Shown piece after piece: positions 27,328-36,957 of a stretch of 64,000 nucleotides of DNA. Source of the stretch: a bacterium (GTDB lineage Bacteria; Bacteroidota; Ignavibacteria; Kapaibacteriales; UBA7675). The notes beneath the pieces are model-generated. The model was given only the letters and a program-made list of their open reading frames with translations. It had not been told where the DNA came from and made no database searches. The stretch is taken from NCBI GenBank assembly GCA_030430495.1, contig JAUIKM010000015.1, positions 1 through 64,000 of the forward strand. The letters run 5' to 3'. Made by a program: the position numbers and the translations under genes. Every line of letters begins with the position of its first letter. Within the stretch, counting starts at the first letter, position 1.

Positions 27328-27357
27328 AGCGGGCGTTTGAATAATTTCACGCCCGCT
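27328..27357 (+). terminator. Hairpin after the M61 peptidase gene
   Basis: AGCGGGCGT (27328-27336) pairs with ACGCCCGCT (27349-27357), a perfect 9-bp GC-rich stem with a 12-base loop, 13 bases after the M61 stop. There is no T-run after it, so termination may be partial or it may protect the mRNA end. Confidence 0.4.
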
Positions 27358-27382
27358 GAAATCAGATAAACACGACCAAATC

Positions 27383-29776
27383 ATGCGCAAACTTCTGCCT
27401 GTCATACTGGCGCCTGTCATACTGGCGATAGTCCTTGTCGGCTGCGCCTCCTACGACAACTTCACAACGCTCTTCAACACCTACTACAATGCCAAGCGCA
27501 TCATGATGGAGGTGGAAGACTCGTTCGCCTACGAAAAGGAAAAAGACCGCGACAAACCGCGCGTCATCGTGGCCGAGCAGCACACCCTGGCGGAAGAAGA
27601 AACGCTGGCCAAACCGAAACCCGAATTCCTCAAGGAATTTGTCGTGCCGGCCAACCACCTCAAGCCCGTCGAAACCAAGGTCGACTCGATTCTGATGAAA
27701 GGCTCGAAGATTCTGGCAAATCACCCCAAGTCCGCCTACGTCGACGGCTCGCTGTTTCTGATGGCCAAGTCGCACTTTTTCAAGAGCGAATGGCAGCAGT
27801 CGCAGATCAAGTGCCAGGAACTGATGGACGTGCGGCCCAACTCCGACTTTGCGCCGGAGATTCACCTGATTCTCGCCAAAAACTATTTCATGCAGGAACG
27901 CTACGAGTCCGGCGAACAGGCGCTCTCCCGCACCGTGGACATCGCCTGGGGCCAGAACAACTACGAAGTGCTGTCCGAAGCCTTCCGCCTGCAGGCCGAA
28001 CTGGCGCTGTACGAAGAAAATCTCGACGACGCGCTCAAACCCTATCGCCGCGCGGTGTCGCAGGGCGACGACGGCGGGCTGCGCGCCACCTGGCAGTTTG
28101 AAATCGGTGCGATCCTGTACCGCAAAAACGAATTTGAGCGCGCCTACCAGGAGTTTGAAGCCGTCTTTAATCACTCGCCCAATATTATGGTCGAGTTTGA
28201 AGCGCAACTCTACATGGCCGCCTGCCTGGCGCGCCTGGGCCGTTTTGAGGAGTCGCGCGACCTGCTCGAAGAGCTGGCCGACAACAGCAACTTTGAAGAG
28301 TGGAAGGGCTGGACCTGGGCCGAGACGATGAACCTGCATCGCCAGGAAATCGCGTATCAGATGGATTCGGTCACGGCGCTTGAGCAAGGCAATGGCGCGG
28401 GCATCAAACCCAAAGACATCATGGATCTGCGCGCCTCCATCGGCGAAAGCGAGCGCGTGCTCGAAGGCATGGAGCAAAACGCGGATACAGCCTATATCGG
28501 CAACGGCGCGGTGGCCGCCTACTACTTCCAGCGCGGCCTGGACAAATTTCACGAGGGCCGCTACACGGATGCGCGCAAGTACTTTTCGCAGTCCAAAGTC
28601 GTGCGCTCGCCGGTGCACGTTGAAGCCGGCCGCTATTTTGAGCTGCTGAACACCTGGGAAAAGAAAACGGCGATGGCCCTGCCGCTCATGGGACGCTTCA
28701 ACGAAACGGGCACCGGCAGCGACTCGCTGCGCGCCGATGTGGCCGCGGCGCTGTTTGAAACTGGGCGGGTGCACGAACGCCTCGGCAATCCCGACTCGGC
28801 GCTGGTCTACTACGACTACGCCGCACACACCTGCCCGGCGAACAACGAGGCGCGCGCCAAATACCTCTTTGCTTCGGCGCGCATGGTTGAATTCAGCGAC
28901 TACGACCGCTTTTACGCACTCTATCAGGAAATTTTCGACAAGTATCCGCTGACCGAATACGGCGAGATTGCGCGCGAGGAATTTGAGTTGAGCGAAAACG
29001 CCATCGTCGACCCCGTACTGAAGAAGTACCAGGGCGGCGAGCGCCAGCTTGAAAGTGAAAGTTTCCCCGGCGCGGCGCGGCAGTTTGCAAGCGTGGCCGA
29101 GAACCATCCGGGCTCGGATCTGGCGCCCCGCTCGCTCTACCTGGCCGGCTGGGTGTGGGAACGCAAACTCAATGACAACGACAGCGCCTTTACCTATTAC
29201 AAACGCCTGGTGGACCGCTATCCCGATTCCGAGTACGCGCTCGACGTCCTGCCGAGCGTGATGTTCGCCATGGCCAAACGCGACGGGCTCAACCTCGATT
29301 CGCTCCAAAAAGCAACGCAGTCGCAGCGCGCGCGCCGTACGGACAAAGGCGATGAAACGCCGCCGGGCGTCGTGGTGCCCTTCCCCGAAAACGAGAACAA
29401 CCGCCAGAAACCAAAACGCGGACTCTCAATCCCGCGGCCGCAGATCAACCTGCCGACATTGGACGTGGACGTCAACGGCCAGAGCGTTCTGGACGACACA
29501 ACCGGTACCTTTAATCCGATCAAAAATATCTTCGGCGCCGACGGCAAGGACGAAAGCGACAAGAAAGAAGAAACCAGGAAAAACGACGAAGAGAAAAAGA
29601 AGAAAAAGTCCGGCCTGAAGTCCGAGGAAAAAATGGACGAAACCAATCAGAAGAACAAGACTGAAGACGAAGAGGCCGATGCCGTCAAACCCGTTGACGA
29701 ACAAAAAAAAGAAGAGCCGAAGTCTGAAGAGAAAGAGAAGTCGCCCGACGAAGAGGAAAAGCCCAAAAAGGAATGA
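27383..29776 (+). CDS. Large TPR lipoprotein, PorW/SprE-like (type IX secretion/gliding)
   Basis: A 797-residue lipoprotein: signal peptide with lipobox LVGC (Cys at about residue 22), then LFNTYYNAKRIMMEVEDSF, a motif at the mature N-terminus reminiscent of PorW/SprE proteins, then many tetratricopeptide helices (about 80-650, for example NSDFAPEIHLILAKNYFMQE) and a very charged Lys/Glu tail (about 700-797). PorW/SprE are outer-membrane-associated TPR lipoproteins needed for T9SS function and gliding. A T9SS cargo domain at 52839 makes this assignment plausible; the similarity is by architecture and short motifs only. No ribosome binding site stands out. The signal peptide contains a 15-bp tandem duplication. 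Confidence 0.78.
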   Translation: MRKLLPVILAPVILAIVLVGCASYDNFTTLFNTYYNAKRIMMEVEDSFAYEKEKDRDKPRVIVAEQHTLAEEETLAKPKPEFLKEFVVPANHLKPVETKVDSILMKGSKILANHPKSAYVDGSLFLMAKSHFFKSEWQQSQIKCQELMDVRPNSDFAPEIHLILAKNYFMQERYESGEQALSRTVDIAWGQNNYEVLSEAFRLQAELALYEENLDDALKPYRRAVSQGDDGGLRATWQFEIGAILYRKNEFERAYQEFEAVFNHSPNIMVEFEAQLYMAACLARLGRFEESRDLLEELADNSNFEEWKGWTWAETMNLHRQEIAYQMDSVTALEQGNGAGIKPKDIMDLRASIGESERVLEGMEQNADTAYIGNGAVAAYYFQRGLDKFHEGRYTDARKYFSQSKVVRSPVHVEAGRYFELLNTWEKKTAMALPLMGRFNETGTGSDSLRADVAAALFETGRVHERLGNPDSALVYYDYAAHTCPANNEARAKYLFASARMVEFSDYDRFYALYQEIFDKYPLTEYGEIAREEFELSENAIVDPVLKKYQGGERQLESESFPGAARQFASVAENHPGSDLAPRSLYLAGWVWERKLNDNDSAFTYYKRLVDRYPDSEYALDVLPSVMFAMAKRDGLNLDSLQKATQSQRARRTDKGDETPPGVVVPFPENENNRQKPKRGLSIPRPQINLPTLDVDVNGQSVLDDTTGTFNPIKNIFGADGKDESDKKEETRKNDEEKKKKKSGLKSEEKMDETNQKNKTEDEEADAVKPVDEQKKEEPKSEEKEKSPDEEEKPKKE
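27398..27427 (+). repeat. 15-bp tandem duplication in a signal peptide
   Basis: The 15-mer CCTGTCATACTGGCG occurs twice in a row (27398-27412 and 27413-27427), encoding PVILA twice in the hydrophobic core of the TPR lipoprotein signal peptide. Confidence 0.9.
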
Positions 29777-29876
29777 TCCGCCGGGCGGAGCACTGCGAAT
29801 CTGCACAGCACCAATTGAATAAGCGCAGAAACACTATATTTGTTGGATTGGCGGTAATCCAAGCGCGCGGGTGCTC

Positions 29877-30983
29877 ATGCAAACTTCCTCCGAATACGTC
29901 GCCCAACGCGACGTTGAGTCGGAAAAGATAGACAAACTGGAAAAACAGCTGGCGTGGTACAAGTCGTTCTTCGACAACGCGTCGGACGCGGTGCTGGTTG
30001 TTCAGCCGGAAACGTGGTCGGTGCTCGACGCCAACCTGCGCGCCTCCGTCCTGCTCGGCCTGACCGAAGACCAGATCATCGGCTCCACCATCCCGCAATT
30101 CCGCCGCATCTTCAAACTGCTCGTCAAGTCGGCTTCCCCGACCATCCTGTCCGAACTTTCGCTGGAAACGCCCGAGGGCGCCCCCGTCATGCTGGAAGTA
30201 AGCGCCCGTTTTGTGGATTACAACGGCCGCCGTCTTATACAGGCAATCGCACGCGACGTGACCGAGCAGCGCGCCCTGACGGACAAACTGGTGCAGGCCG
30301 ACAAAATGGTGCTGCTCGGCCAGCTTTCGGCCGGGGTGGCGCACGAGATCCGCAACCCGCTGGCCGCGATCAACCTGAATCTGCAGTTGCTGGGCCGCCG
30401 CCACCCCGAGGGCAGCGACGACCATCCGATGATCGACTCCGCGCTGCAGGGCGTGCAGCGAATCTCCCGCATCGTGGAATCGACGCTCGACTTCTCGCGC
30501 TCCACCCTGCCGGTCACGCGCAAACAGCAGGTCAACGCCGTCATCGTCAATTCCGTCGAGTTGGTGTCCTCGACCTTCAAACGCAAGACTATCAAAGTGG
30601 CGATCGACCTGGCGGACGACATTCCCGACCTGATGATCGACACACAGCAGATTCAGCAGGTCTTCATCAACATGCTGACCAATGCGGCGGACTCGATAAA
30701 AGCGCGCGGCGAGATATCCATCCGCAGTTTTGCCGAACCGACGGCGCGCGGCGACGGCACGATGATCGTCGTGGCGATTTCCGACACAGGCGTCGGCATC
30801 CGCCCGGACGACCTGTCGAAAATTTTCAACCCGTTTTTTACACGCAAGGCCGACGGCACGGGGCTGGGACTGCCGATTTCACAGCGCATTATTCACGAAC
30901 ATCAGGGCGTGATCGACGTGGAATCGGTGGTGGGCGAAGGCACGACGTTTTACGTCAAATTCCCGGTTCCCGGTTACGCCTGA
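29877..30983 (+). CDS. PAS-domain sensor histidine kinase (NtrB-like)
   Basis: A 368-residue cytoplasmic kinase: a short coiled coil, a PAS domain (about residues 26-132, with FFDNASDAVLVVQPE), a HisKA dimerisation domain with the phosphoacceptor His156 in VAHEIRNPLAAI, and a HATPase_c domain with NMLTNAADSI (N box), SDTGVGI and GTGLGL (G boxes). No membrane segment is seen. The next gene, 37 bases on, is a receiver-AAA+-Fis response regulator, the normal partner of this kinase type. ATG 29877 is preferred; an adjacent GTG at 29871 is possible. Confidence 0.93.
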   Translation: MQTSSEYVAQRDVESEKIDKLEKQLAWYKSFFDNASDAVLVVQPETWSVLDANLRASVLLGLTEDQIIGSTIPQFRRIFKLLVKSASPTILSELSLETPEGAPVMLEVSARFVDYNGRRLIQAIARDVTEQRALTDKLVQADKMVLLGQLSAGVAHEIRNPLAAINLNLQLLGRRHPEGSDDHPMIDSALQGVQRISRIVESTLDFSRSTLPVTRKQQVNAVIVNSVELVSSTFKRKTIKVAIDLADDIPDLMIDTQQIQQVFINMLTNAADSIKARGEISIRSFAEPTARGDGTMIVVAISDTGVGIRPDDLSKIFNPFFTRKADGTGLGLPISQRIIHEHQGVIDVESVVGEGTTFYVKFPVPGYA

Positions 30984-31020
30984 GGGCCTGAATCCGACCA
31001 TAAGAAGGCGAGAGCGACTC

Positions 31021-32448
31021 ATGGCCAAAGCTAAGTACACAATTGCAATCATCGACGACGACCCGCTCGTCAACTCCACGGTTGCCGGCGTGCTTTCCGG
31101 GCTTTACCGCAACGTTCTGCCCTACACGGATTGTGAACAGGCGCTCAACGACATCGACCGCGTGCACCCCGACCTGATTTTGCTGGACGTTTTCCTTGGC
31201 GACCTCAACGGCCTGGATGTCCTGGAGATGCTGCGCGAACGCGACATCCGCATTCCGGTCATCATGATGACCGCTTTTTCCGACGTCAAAATGGCCGTGC
31301 GCGCCGTCAAACTCGGCGCCGAGGATTTCATCGTCAAACCGCTCGATCTGGAACAGCTCGAAGTCTCGGTGGAACGCGCGCTCAAAAACTACGAGCTGCG
31401 CCGCCAGGTCGACGTGCTGACCGAGCGCCTGGCCGACGAACACGCCGACGAGGAAATCCACGCCTCCTCCGAGTCGATGATCAAAGCCATCCGCTTTGCC
31501 GATATGGTGGCCAAAAGCGACGACACGACCATCCTCATTCTGGGTGAGTCGGGCACGGGAAAAGAGCTGATGGCGCGGCATATCCACCGCAAATCGCCGC
31601 GCGCCGACGGGCCCTTCATCTCCGTCAACTGCGGTGCAATTCCGCGCGAGCTGGCCGAAAACGAACTGTTCGGCTACGAAAAAGGCGCATTTACCGGCGC
31701 AACCGAAAAAGTCAAAAAGGGCCGCTTTGAGATGGCGCATCGCGGCACCATCCTGCTCGACGAAGTCGGTGAACTGAGCCCGGAAATGCAGGTCAAACTG
31801 CTGCGCGTGCTGCAGGAAAAGCGCTTCTACCGCCTTGGCGGCTCCAAGGAAGTTTCAATAGACGTGCGCGTGCTGGCCGCCACCAACCGCGACCTGGAAA
31901 AACTCATCGAGGAAGGCAGCTTCCGCGAAGACCTCTACTACCGCCTCAACGTCGCCTCCCTGACGCTGCCGCCGCTGCGCGAACGCCCTGACGACATCCT
32001 GGAACTGGCCACCTTGTTTGTCCGCGAGTTTGCAGCGAAGTTCGGCAAAGAAATCACGGGTTTCACACCGCAGGCCGTCGACATACTGCAGACCTACGAA
32101 TGGAAGGGCAACATCCGCGAGCTGCGCAACGTGATCGAGCGCGTCTCACTGCTGGAGACCGGCACGGTGATTTCAAAGGACTCGCTTAAATTCCTCAAGC
32201 TTGCTCCGGGCCCCTCGCCCGCGGCGGCATTCCAGAAACGCGAGCTGCTGCCCGGCCAGCACTACCTCTCGATTTCGCGTCAGGGCGCATCGCTGGGCAA
32301 CGTGCTGCGCGACCTCATCATCCAGACGCTACAGCTTACGGGCGGCAACCAGCTGAAGGCCGCCAAAATCCTCGAAATCTCGCGCGCCAAGCTGCGCTAT
32401 CGCATTGAGCAACTCGGGATATCCATCAACGGCAAGGACATTCAGTAG
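31021..32448 (+). CDS. Sigma-54-dependent response regulator (NtrC family)
   Basis: A 475-residue regulator: receiver domain (1-120) with acidic IDDDP, phosphoacceptor Asp56 in LILLDVFL, MMTAF and the Lys of IVKPL; AAA+ domain (about 145-370) with GESGTGKE, GAFTGA and GTILLDEVGE; and a Fis-type HTH at the C-terminus (NQLKAAKILEISRAKLRYRI). It should activate sigma-54 promoters when phosphorylated by the adjacent PAS kinase. AAGG lies upstream of ATG 31021. Targets are unknown; it sits just upstream of the HEAT-repeat and chemotaxis genes. Confidence 0.95.
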   Translation: MAKAKYTIAIIDDDPLVNSTVAGVLSGLYRNVLPYTDCEQALNDIDRVHPDLILLDVFLGDLNGLDVLEMLRERDIRIPVIMMTAFSDVKMAVRAVKLGAEDFIVKPLDLEQLEVSVERALKNYELRRQVDVLTERLADEHADEEIHASSESMIKAIRFADMVAKSDDTTILILGESGTGKELMARHIHRKSPRADGPFISVNCGAIPRELAENELFGYEKGAFTGATEKVKKGRFEMAHRGTILLDEVGELSPEMQVKLLRVLQEKRFYRLGGSKEVSIDVRVLAATNRDLEKLIEEGSFREDLYYRLNVASLTLPPLRERPDDILELATLFVREFAAKFGKEITGFTPQAVDILQTYEWKGNIRELRNVIERVSLLETGTVISKDSLKFLKLAPGPSPAAAFQKRELLPGQHYLSISRQGASLGNVLRDLIIQTLQLTGGNQLKAAKILEISRAKLRYRIEQLGISINGKDIQ

Positions 32449-32665
32449 GCTGCGGCGGCCGCCGATGTTTCGCTTTCCGCACCGGATCGCGGCAATCGGG
32501 TCAATGCGGTGTTGGCAGTACAGGAAAAAGTTTGGCGTGCACCCTGCATTCGGCTATTTTGAGCGCGCCGCTCAGACAGGGCGGCCTTGAAATCATCAGA
32601 GAACAGCGCCGTCGCGACCGGCGGCATGGCCGGGCGGGGAACGAGGCCCGGCGCAGGACATAGCA

Positions 32666-33982
32666 ATGAGCGTAGAGGAACTGATCGAACAATTGGCCGA
32701 TGCGCCTGACGCGCGCGACCGGCGCATCGCCGCGGAAGACCTGGCCGCCCCCGAGTACACGAGTGAGGCGGTCATCGACGCGCTGATCAGTGGGCTGTCG
32801 GATCAGGACAAAGGCGTGCGTGACGCCTGCGCCAACGCTCTGACGCGCGATCCGCACAGCATGACGGAGTACAAGGCCGGCGGCATACAGCGCGGCGTCG
32901 CTTCGCTCATCGGCGACCCCGACATCGAGATTCGCAATCTGGCGGGCGACGTCCTCTTCAGGCTCGGCCAGGCCGCCGCACCCGGGCTGGCCGAATGGCT
33001 GAACGACACGGCCGACAACATCAAATTCGCCTGCGACCTGATGGGCGCCATGAACTACGGCGGCCCGGTCGACGCCATCACGGAATTACTTGCCCACGAA
33101 GACGCCAACGTACGCGGCAGCGCGATTGAAACGCTCGGCAAACTGCAACACGACGGAGCGATGGACGGGCTGCTGGAACTCTACGATCAGGACGAAGCCC
33201 TGCGCCCGCACATCATCGACGCGGTCGGGTCCATCGGCGGGCCGCGCGCGGAATCTTTCCTGCTGGGCACCATTGCCTCGGACGACGAATTTCTGCAGGT
33301 GGCCAGCATCGACGCGCTGGCCGGCGGCGCTACCGGCGTTGCCGTGGCGCACAGACTGATGGAGCTGCTGCCGGAGGCGGCTGCGCCGATACAGGGCATC
33401 CTGCTGACCTCCATTTACAGCATTGCTCTGCGCTTTGATGAAAACATCGAGCTGCCGATCACGCTGCGCGCGGCGGCCTACGCCGCGCTGGCGGACTCGG
33501 ATGCCGACGTCCGCGTCGCCGGCCTGCTGGGCCTGGGCAGCGAATACGTTGCGGCGGACATCCCCTCGCTCCTGACCGAACTAAATCGCCGCGAAAGTGA
33601 AACACGGCGACAGATTTTAATGGTGGCGCTCGGTTATTCGAGCCTGGCCACGGTGGAAACCTTCATCGCGGAATTGCTGCGGTATTTTGCCGACGACGGC
33701 GTGACCCTGCTTGAGATTCTCAGCGACGCCGGCGAGGTATTCATCCAGATGGACGACGAGCGGCGCAGGGTTTTCCTCGACACCCTGTTCAATCAGCTCG
33801 ACACCGCACCTCAGGTGCGTACGGAAATCATTGAACTGGTGTGTTCGCTGGCGCCGCAACGGGCGGTTGCTGTTCTGCGTCGGGAGCTGCATTCCGACGA
33901 TCAGGAGCGGCGCGATTCGGCGCGCATGTTGGCGCGGCAGTTCAATCTGGGCGAGGTGTTAACGGAAGAAGATACGATGTAG
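32666..33982 (+). CDS. HEAT-repeat protein
   Basis: A 438-residue, acidic, wholly helical protein made of HEAT/PBS-type repeats about 30-35 residues long, such as ALISGLSDQDKGVRDACANA, ELLAHEDANVRGSAIETLGK and ALADSDADVRVAGLLGLGS. Such solenoids serve as protein-protein scaffolds. No signal peptide is seen. It starts the run of genes leading into cheR (107-base gap) and may be an adaptor for the chemosensory complex, an inference from position alone. AGGA precedes ATG 32666. Confidence 0.88.
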   Translation: MSVEELIEQLADAPDARDRRIAAEDLAAPEYTSEAVIDALISGLSDQDKGVRDACANALTRDPHSMTEYKAGGIQRGVASLIGDPDIEIRNLAGDVLFRLGQAAAPGLAEWLNDTADNIKFACDLMGAMNYGGPVDAITELLAHEDANVRGSAIETLGKLQHDGAMDGLLELYDQDEALRPHIIDAVGSIGGPRAESFLLGTIASDDEFLQVASIDALAGGATGVAVAHRLMELLPEAAAPIQGILLTSIYSIALRFDENIELPITLRAAAYAALADSDADVRVAGLLGLGSEYVAADIPSLLTELNRRESETRRQILMVALGYSSLATVETFIAELLRYFADDGVTLLEILSDAGEVFIQMDDERRRVFLDTLFNQLDTAPQVRTEIIELVCSLAPQRAVAVLRRELHSDDQERRDSARMLARQFNLGEVLTEEDTM

Positions 33983-34089
33983 GTTTTTCGCGGCGGCGCA
34001 AAAGTACACTGAGTTGGAATGCCGGACAGTGATAGTCAGGCAGACGCACGAGCCCGGACGTCGTTCCGGCAAGCAACGGGGCAAAGCGA

Positions 34090-35016
34090 ATGAATTCCGG
34101 CCTGTTTAACAAATTCAAACAGACACAGCCAGATGCGGCGACCGGCCGCACTGCCGTCGGCATTGAAAGCGCCGACGACGACCGCACAATGTCCGCGGAG
34201 TTGTTTGCCCGTTTGCGCGACTTCATCTACGAGCAATGCGGCATTTATTTTGCCGAATCGAAAAAGTATCTGCTGGAAGCCCGGCTTTCACGACGGCTCG
34301 CGGCGCTGCAGATCAAAACGTACCGGGAATACCTGCGCTATGCATCGGCCTCGGTCAACACCCGCACGGAACTGCCGGCCCTTTTCGACGCCATCACGAT
34401 AAACGAGACCTATTTTTTCCGCAATCCGCCGCAGTTTAACGCACTTGAAACCATCATCCTGCCGGAGATCATCGCCCAGCGCCGCAAGAAAGGCGTTAAG
34501 ACAATTCGGCTGTGGAGCGCCGCCTGTTCGTCGGGCGAAGAGCCCTACACCATGGCCATGCTTATTCTCGAGAAAATCAAGCCGCGCTACCCGGACATGA
34601 AGTTCGAAATTATCGGCAACGACATCAATACAAAAGTGCTGCAAAGAGCGCGGGTAGGCGTCTACAAGGAGTATTCCATCCGCAACATGCCGAAGCACTA
34701 TTTGTTGAAGTATTTTTCGCAGGAAAAGGACAAGTACATCTTGAACCAGAACGTGCGCGATCTGGTGCGTTTCATCAGTCTGAACCTGTACGACGCGCGC
34801 GCGATGCGCAGCATGATTAACTTCGATGTGATTTTCTGCTGCAATGTCCTGATTTATTTCGACGCCAGGTCCAAACAACAGGTCATCTCCAATCTGTACA
34901 ACAGCCTGGGAGAGATGTCCTATTTGTTCATCGGATACTCGGAGTCGCTGCACGGCATATCCAAAGCATTTAAACTCGTACATTTTCCCAAGACGATCGC
35001 GTACAAGCGCGAGTAA
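34090..35016 (+). CDS. cheR: CheR chemoreceptor methyltransferase
   Basis: A 308-residue SAM-dependent methyltransferase that methylates glutamates of chemoreceptors. The N-terminal all-helical domain contains RDFIYEQCGIYFAESKKYLL and ITINETYFFRNP (substrate-binding region); the SAM-binding domain has LWSAACSSGEEPYT and GNDINTKVLQRAR. FDVIFCCNVLIYFD closes the active site. There is no C-terminal TPR or pentapeptide-binding extension. No methyl-accepting protein lies in the window, so its substrate receptors must be elsewhere. First of the che genes, all on the plus strand. Confidence 0.95.
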   Translation: MNSGLFNKFKQTQPDAATGRTAVGIESADDDRTMSAELFARLRDFIYEQCGIYFAESKKYLLEARLSRRLAALQIKTYREYLRYASASVNTRTELPALFDAITINETYFFRNPPQFNALETIILPEIIAQRRKKGVKTIRLWSAACSSGEEPYTMAMLILEKIKPRYPDMKFEIIGNDINTKVLQRARVGVYKEYSIRNMPKHYLLKYFSQEKDKYILNQNVRDLVRFISLNLYDARAMRSMINFDVIFCCNVLIYFDARSKQQVISNLYNSLGEMSYLFIGYSESLHGISKAFKLVHFPKTIAYKRE

Positions 35017-35124
35017 TCCCTGGGAGCCGGTACATGTTCCACCGGCGACGCTCCATCCGGAAAACGGCATTCGAAGGAAAGTAATGCAGACGTTCAACCT
35101 GTAATCAGCGGCGGTGACAAGCTC

Positions 35125-35490
35125 ATGACTAAAACAATCCTGGCGGTCGACGACTCACAATCGATACGCAAGTTTATTACTCTGGCTCTGAAGGTGCGCG
35201 GCTTCAGCGTCCTGACGGCCGACGACGGCATGCAAGCGCTTGAACAACTGCCGCTGCAGGAAATTGACCTCCTGATTACCGACCTCAACATGCCGAACGT
35301 CGACGGCTTTGAGCTCATTCGATCCGTTCGGGCGATTGACGAATACAGGGAACTGCCGATTATCGTGCTGTCGTCCCTGTCCAGCAACGACGACATTCAG
35401 CGCGGACTGGACCTGGGCGCCAACTCGTACCTGATCAAGCCGTTTAACACGAAGAAAATTCAATACGAAGTTTCCAAGTACCTGAGTTAG
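35125..35490 (+). CDS. Single-domain response regulator (CheY/PilG-like)
   Basis: A 121-residue stand-alone receiver. The acidic pair is in AVDDSQSIRK (Asp9, Asp10), the phosphoacceptor is Asp53 in LLITDLNMP, the Thr/Ser switch position is in VLSSLSS, and the conserved Lys is in YLIKPF. All residues needed for phosphorylation by CheA are present. It is the first of two adjacent receivers; the second looks more like classical CheY. It may be a phosphate sink or steer a different output, as PilG and PilH do in type IV pilus systems. Confidence 0.93.
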   Translation: MTKTILAVDDSQSIRKFITLALKVRGFSVLTADDGMQALEQLPLQEIDLLITDLNMPNVDGFELIRSVRAIDEYRELPIIVLSSLSSNDDIQRGLDLGANSYLIKPFNTKKIQYEVSKYLS

Positions 35491-35538
35491 ACACAGATTC
35501 CGCACGCGCGCGGCCACGAATACAGGAGTTAAACAACA

Positions 35539-35898
35539 ATGCGTTTTCTGGTTGTTGACGATTCGCCCACGATGCGCCGCATTGTGGTGAACGCGCTGCA
35601 GAACTTCGGCTACCACGACGTCGTGGAAGCCGAGGACGGCCAGGACGCCCTGGCCAAACTGCACACGGAAAACATCGAGTTTGTGATAACCGACTGGAAC
35701 ATGCCCAACATGAACGGCCTGGAGCTGACCAGGGCCATTCGCAACGATTCGTCATTCAGCACATTGCCCATCCTGATGGTAACGACCCGTGGACTTAAAC
35801 AGGACATTCTTGAAGCCCTGCATGCCAAAGTCAACAACTACGTCGTTAAACCCTTTACTCCGTCCGTCCTGAAGGAAAAAATCGACAAACTAATGTAG
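35539..35898 (+). CDS. cheY: CheY response regulator
   Basis: A 119-residue receiver with FLVVDDSPTMRRIV (Asp7, Asp8), phosphoacceptor Asp52 in VITDWNMPNMNGLEL, the Thr switch in MVTTRG and Lys in YVVKPFTP. The NxxGLEL and DWNMP blocks are those of classical CheY, which carries the signal from CheA to the motility machine. AGGAG precedes ATG 35539. The following gene encodes the matching CheZ-like phosphatase, so this is its likely substrate. Confidence 0.95.
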   Translation: MRFLVVDDSPTMRRIVVNALQNFGYHDVVEAEDGQDALAKLHTENIEFVITDWNMPNMNGLELTRAIRNDSSFSTLPILMVTTRGLKQDILEALHAKVNNYVVKPFTPSVLKEKIDKLM

Positions 35899-35948
35899 GC
35901 CGCCGGGCAGGCAGACGCCGGCCGCACACGCCGCAACAGGAGCACACA

Positions 35949-36908
35949 ATGCTCGAGAAAGATATCAATGTACTGCTGTCCAAAGCCGAAGAACTGAAAG
36001 CCCTGTTTGTTCTGGGCCAGCGCGTCGTACCCTTTCTCGAAGAAATCTTCATCTTCATCCGCGAAATCTCCCCGATCCTGGACGGCATCAACACCGCCAT
36101 TGAAGAAAACATGCGCAAAATGCCGCGCGCCTCGGAACAACTCTCCAGAGTTACGGAGGCGACGGAGCTGGCGACAACCGAAATCATGGATATTCTGGAC
36201 GGCTTCAAGTACAAGTGCGACGTCATCAGCGGCAATCTACAGCACTTGAACAATACAGATTCAGATGAAAACAAACAGTTGGTCGGCAATTCCGAAACGC
36301 TGCTGGACAGTCTGCGCAGCGATGCCGGGCAAATCATGCTCGCCCTGCAGGTTCAGGACATAACCTCACAGCAACTGGCGGCGGTTAAACATTTGTTGAT
36401 GACGGTGCAAAGCCGCCTCGGCTCCATACTTAACCACTTTGATGCCGCCAATTTCAGCAGCGTATTCAAGGAATCCGCAGACGACCGGACTGCGCAAGAG
36501 CAATCGTCCGGGGAAGACAATGTGACGGCGATGCATCGCACAATTGCATTTGATGCGGAAGCAATTCACGCTATTCAGCAGAAGTCGTCGCGTCAAAGCG
36601 ACGTTGAGGGAATTCTGCAGGCATTTCAACGGGCCGGCGGCAATATTGAAGCGCTCCGCGCGGCGGGGTTCGATCCCGGAGCGCAGGCGACCGCGAACAA
36701 CACCGACGACAGGCCCGCATCGGATATGTCGGACACAAACGCGGCAGCGGAAGCACCCGGCGAGTCGACCACACATGACGGCGGCGACGTCGCCACGCGG
36801 AACAGCATTGATGCGATTTCTAAACAGAACCGCAACGCCCGCAATGAGGATGAGGAGAACCCGAAGGTAAACCAGGACGACATCGACGCCATGTTCGGCG
36901 ATGAATAG
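35949..36908 (+). CDS. cheZ: CheZ-like CheY-P phosphatase with FliM-like C-terminal peptide
   Basis: A 319-residue protein: a long helical part (1-155), then a disordered acidic linker. The helix near 126-150 has QIMLALQVQDITSQQL, in which Asp137 and Gln141 fit the catalytic DxxxQ of CheZ (E. coli Asp143/Gln147). CheZ binds CheY-P by a short C-terminal peptide; here the end reads VNQDDIDAMFGDE, very like the FliM N-terminal CheY-binding peptide (LSQxEIDALL). It is therefore predicted to dephosphorylate the neighbouring CheY. It is longer than E. coli CheZ (214), the extra length being linker. AGGAG precedes ATG 35949. Confidence 0.85.
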   Translation: MLEKDINVLLSKAEELKALFVLGQRVVPFLEEIFIFIREISPILDGINTAIEENMRKMPRASEQLSRVTEATELATTEIMDILDGFKYKCDVISGNLQHLNNTDSDENKQLVGNSETLLDSLRSDAGQIMLALQVQDITSQQLAAVKHLLMTVQSRLGSILNHFDAANFSSVFKESADDRTAQEQSSGEDNVTAMHRTIAFDAEAIHAIQQKSSRQSDVEGILQAFQRAGGNIEALRAAGFDPGAQATANNTDDRPASDMSDTNAAAEAPGESTTHDGGDVATRNSIDAISKQNRNARNEDEENPKVNQDDIDAMFGDE

Positions 36909-36957
36909 TTAAACAATGGCGGCGTTAACGGCGTTGAGAGGCTGAATGGAGGGCGCT

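Noticed and set aside
27362-29308. Long minus-strand open frame (648 codons) over the TPR lipoprotein gene
   Set aside because: It is antisense to a protein with a signal peptide, lipobox and TPRs; long antisense frames are expected from GC-rich codon bias, and its translation shows no family.
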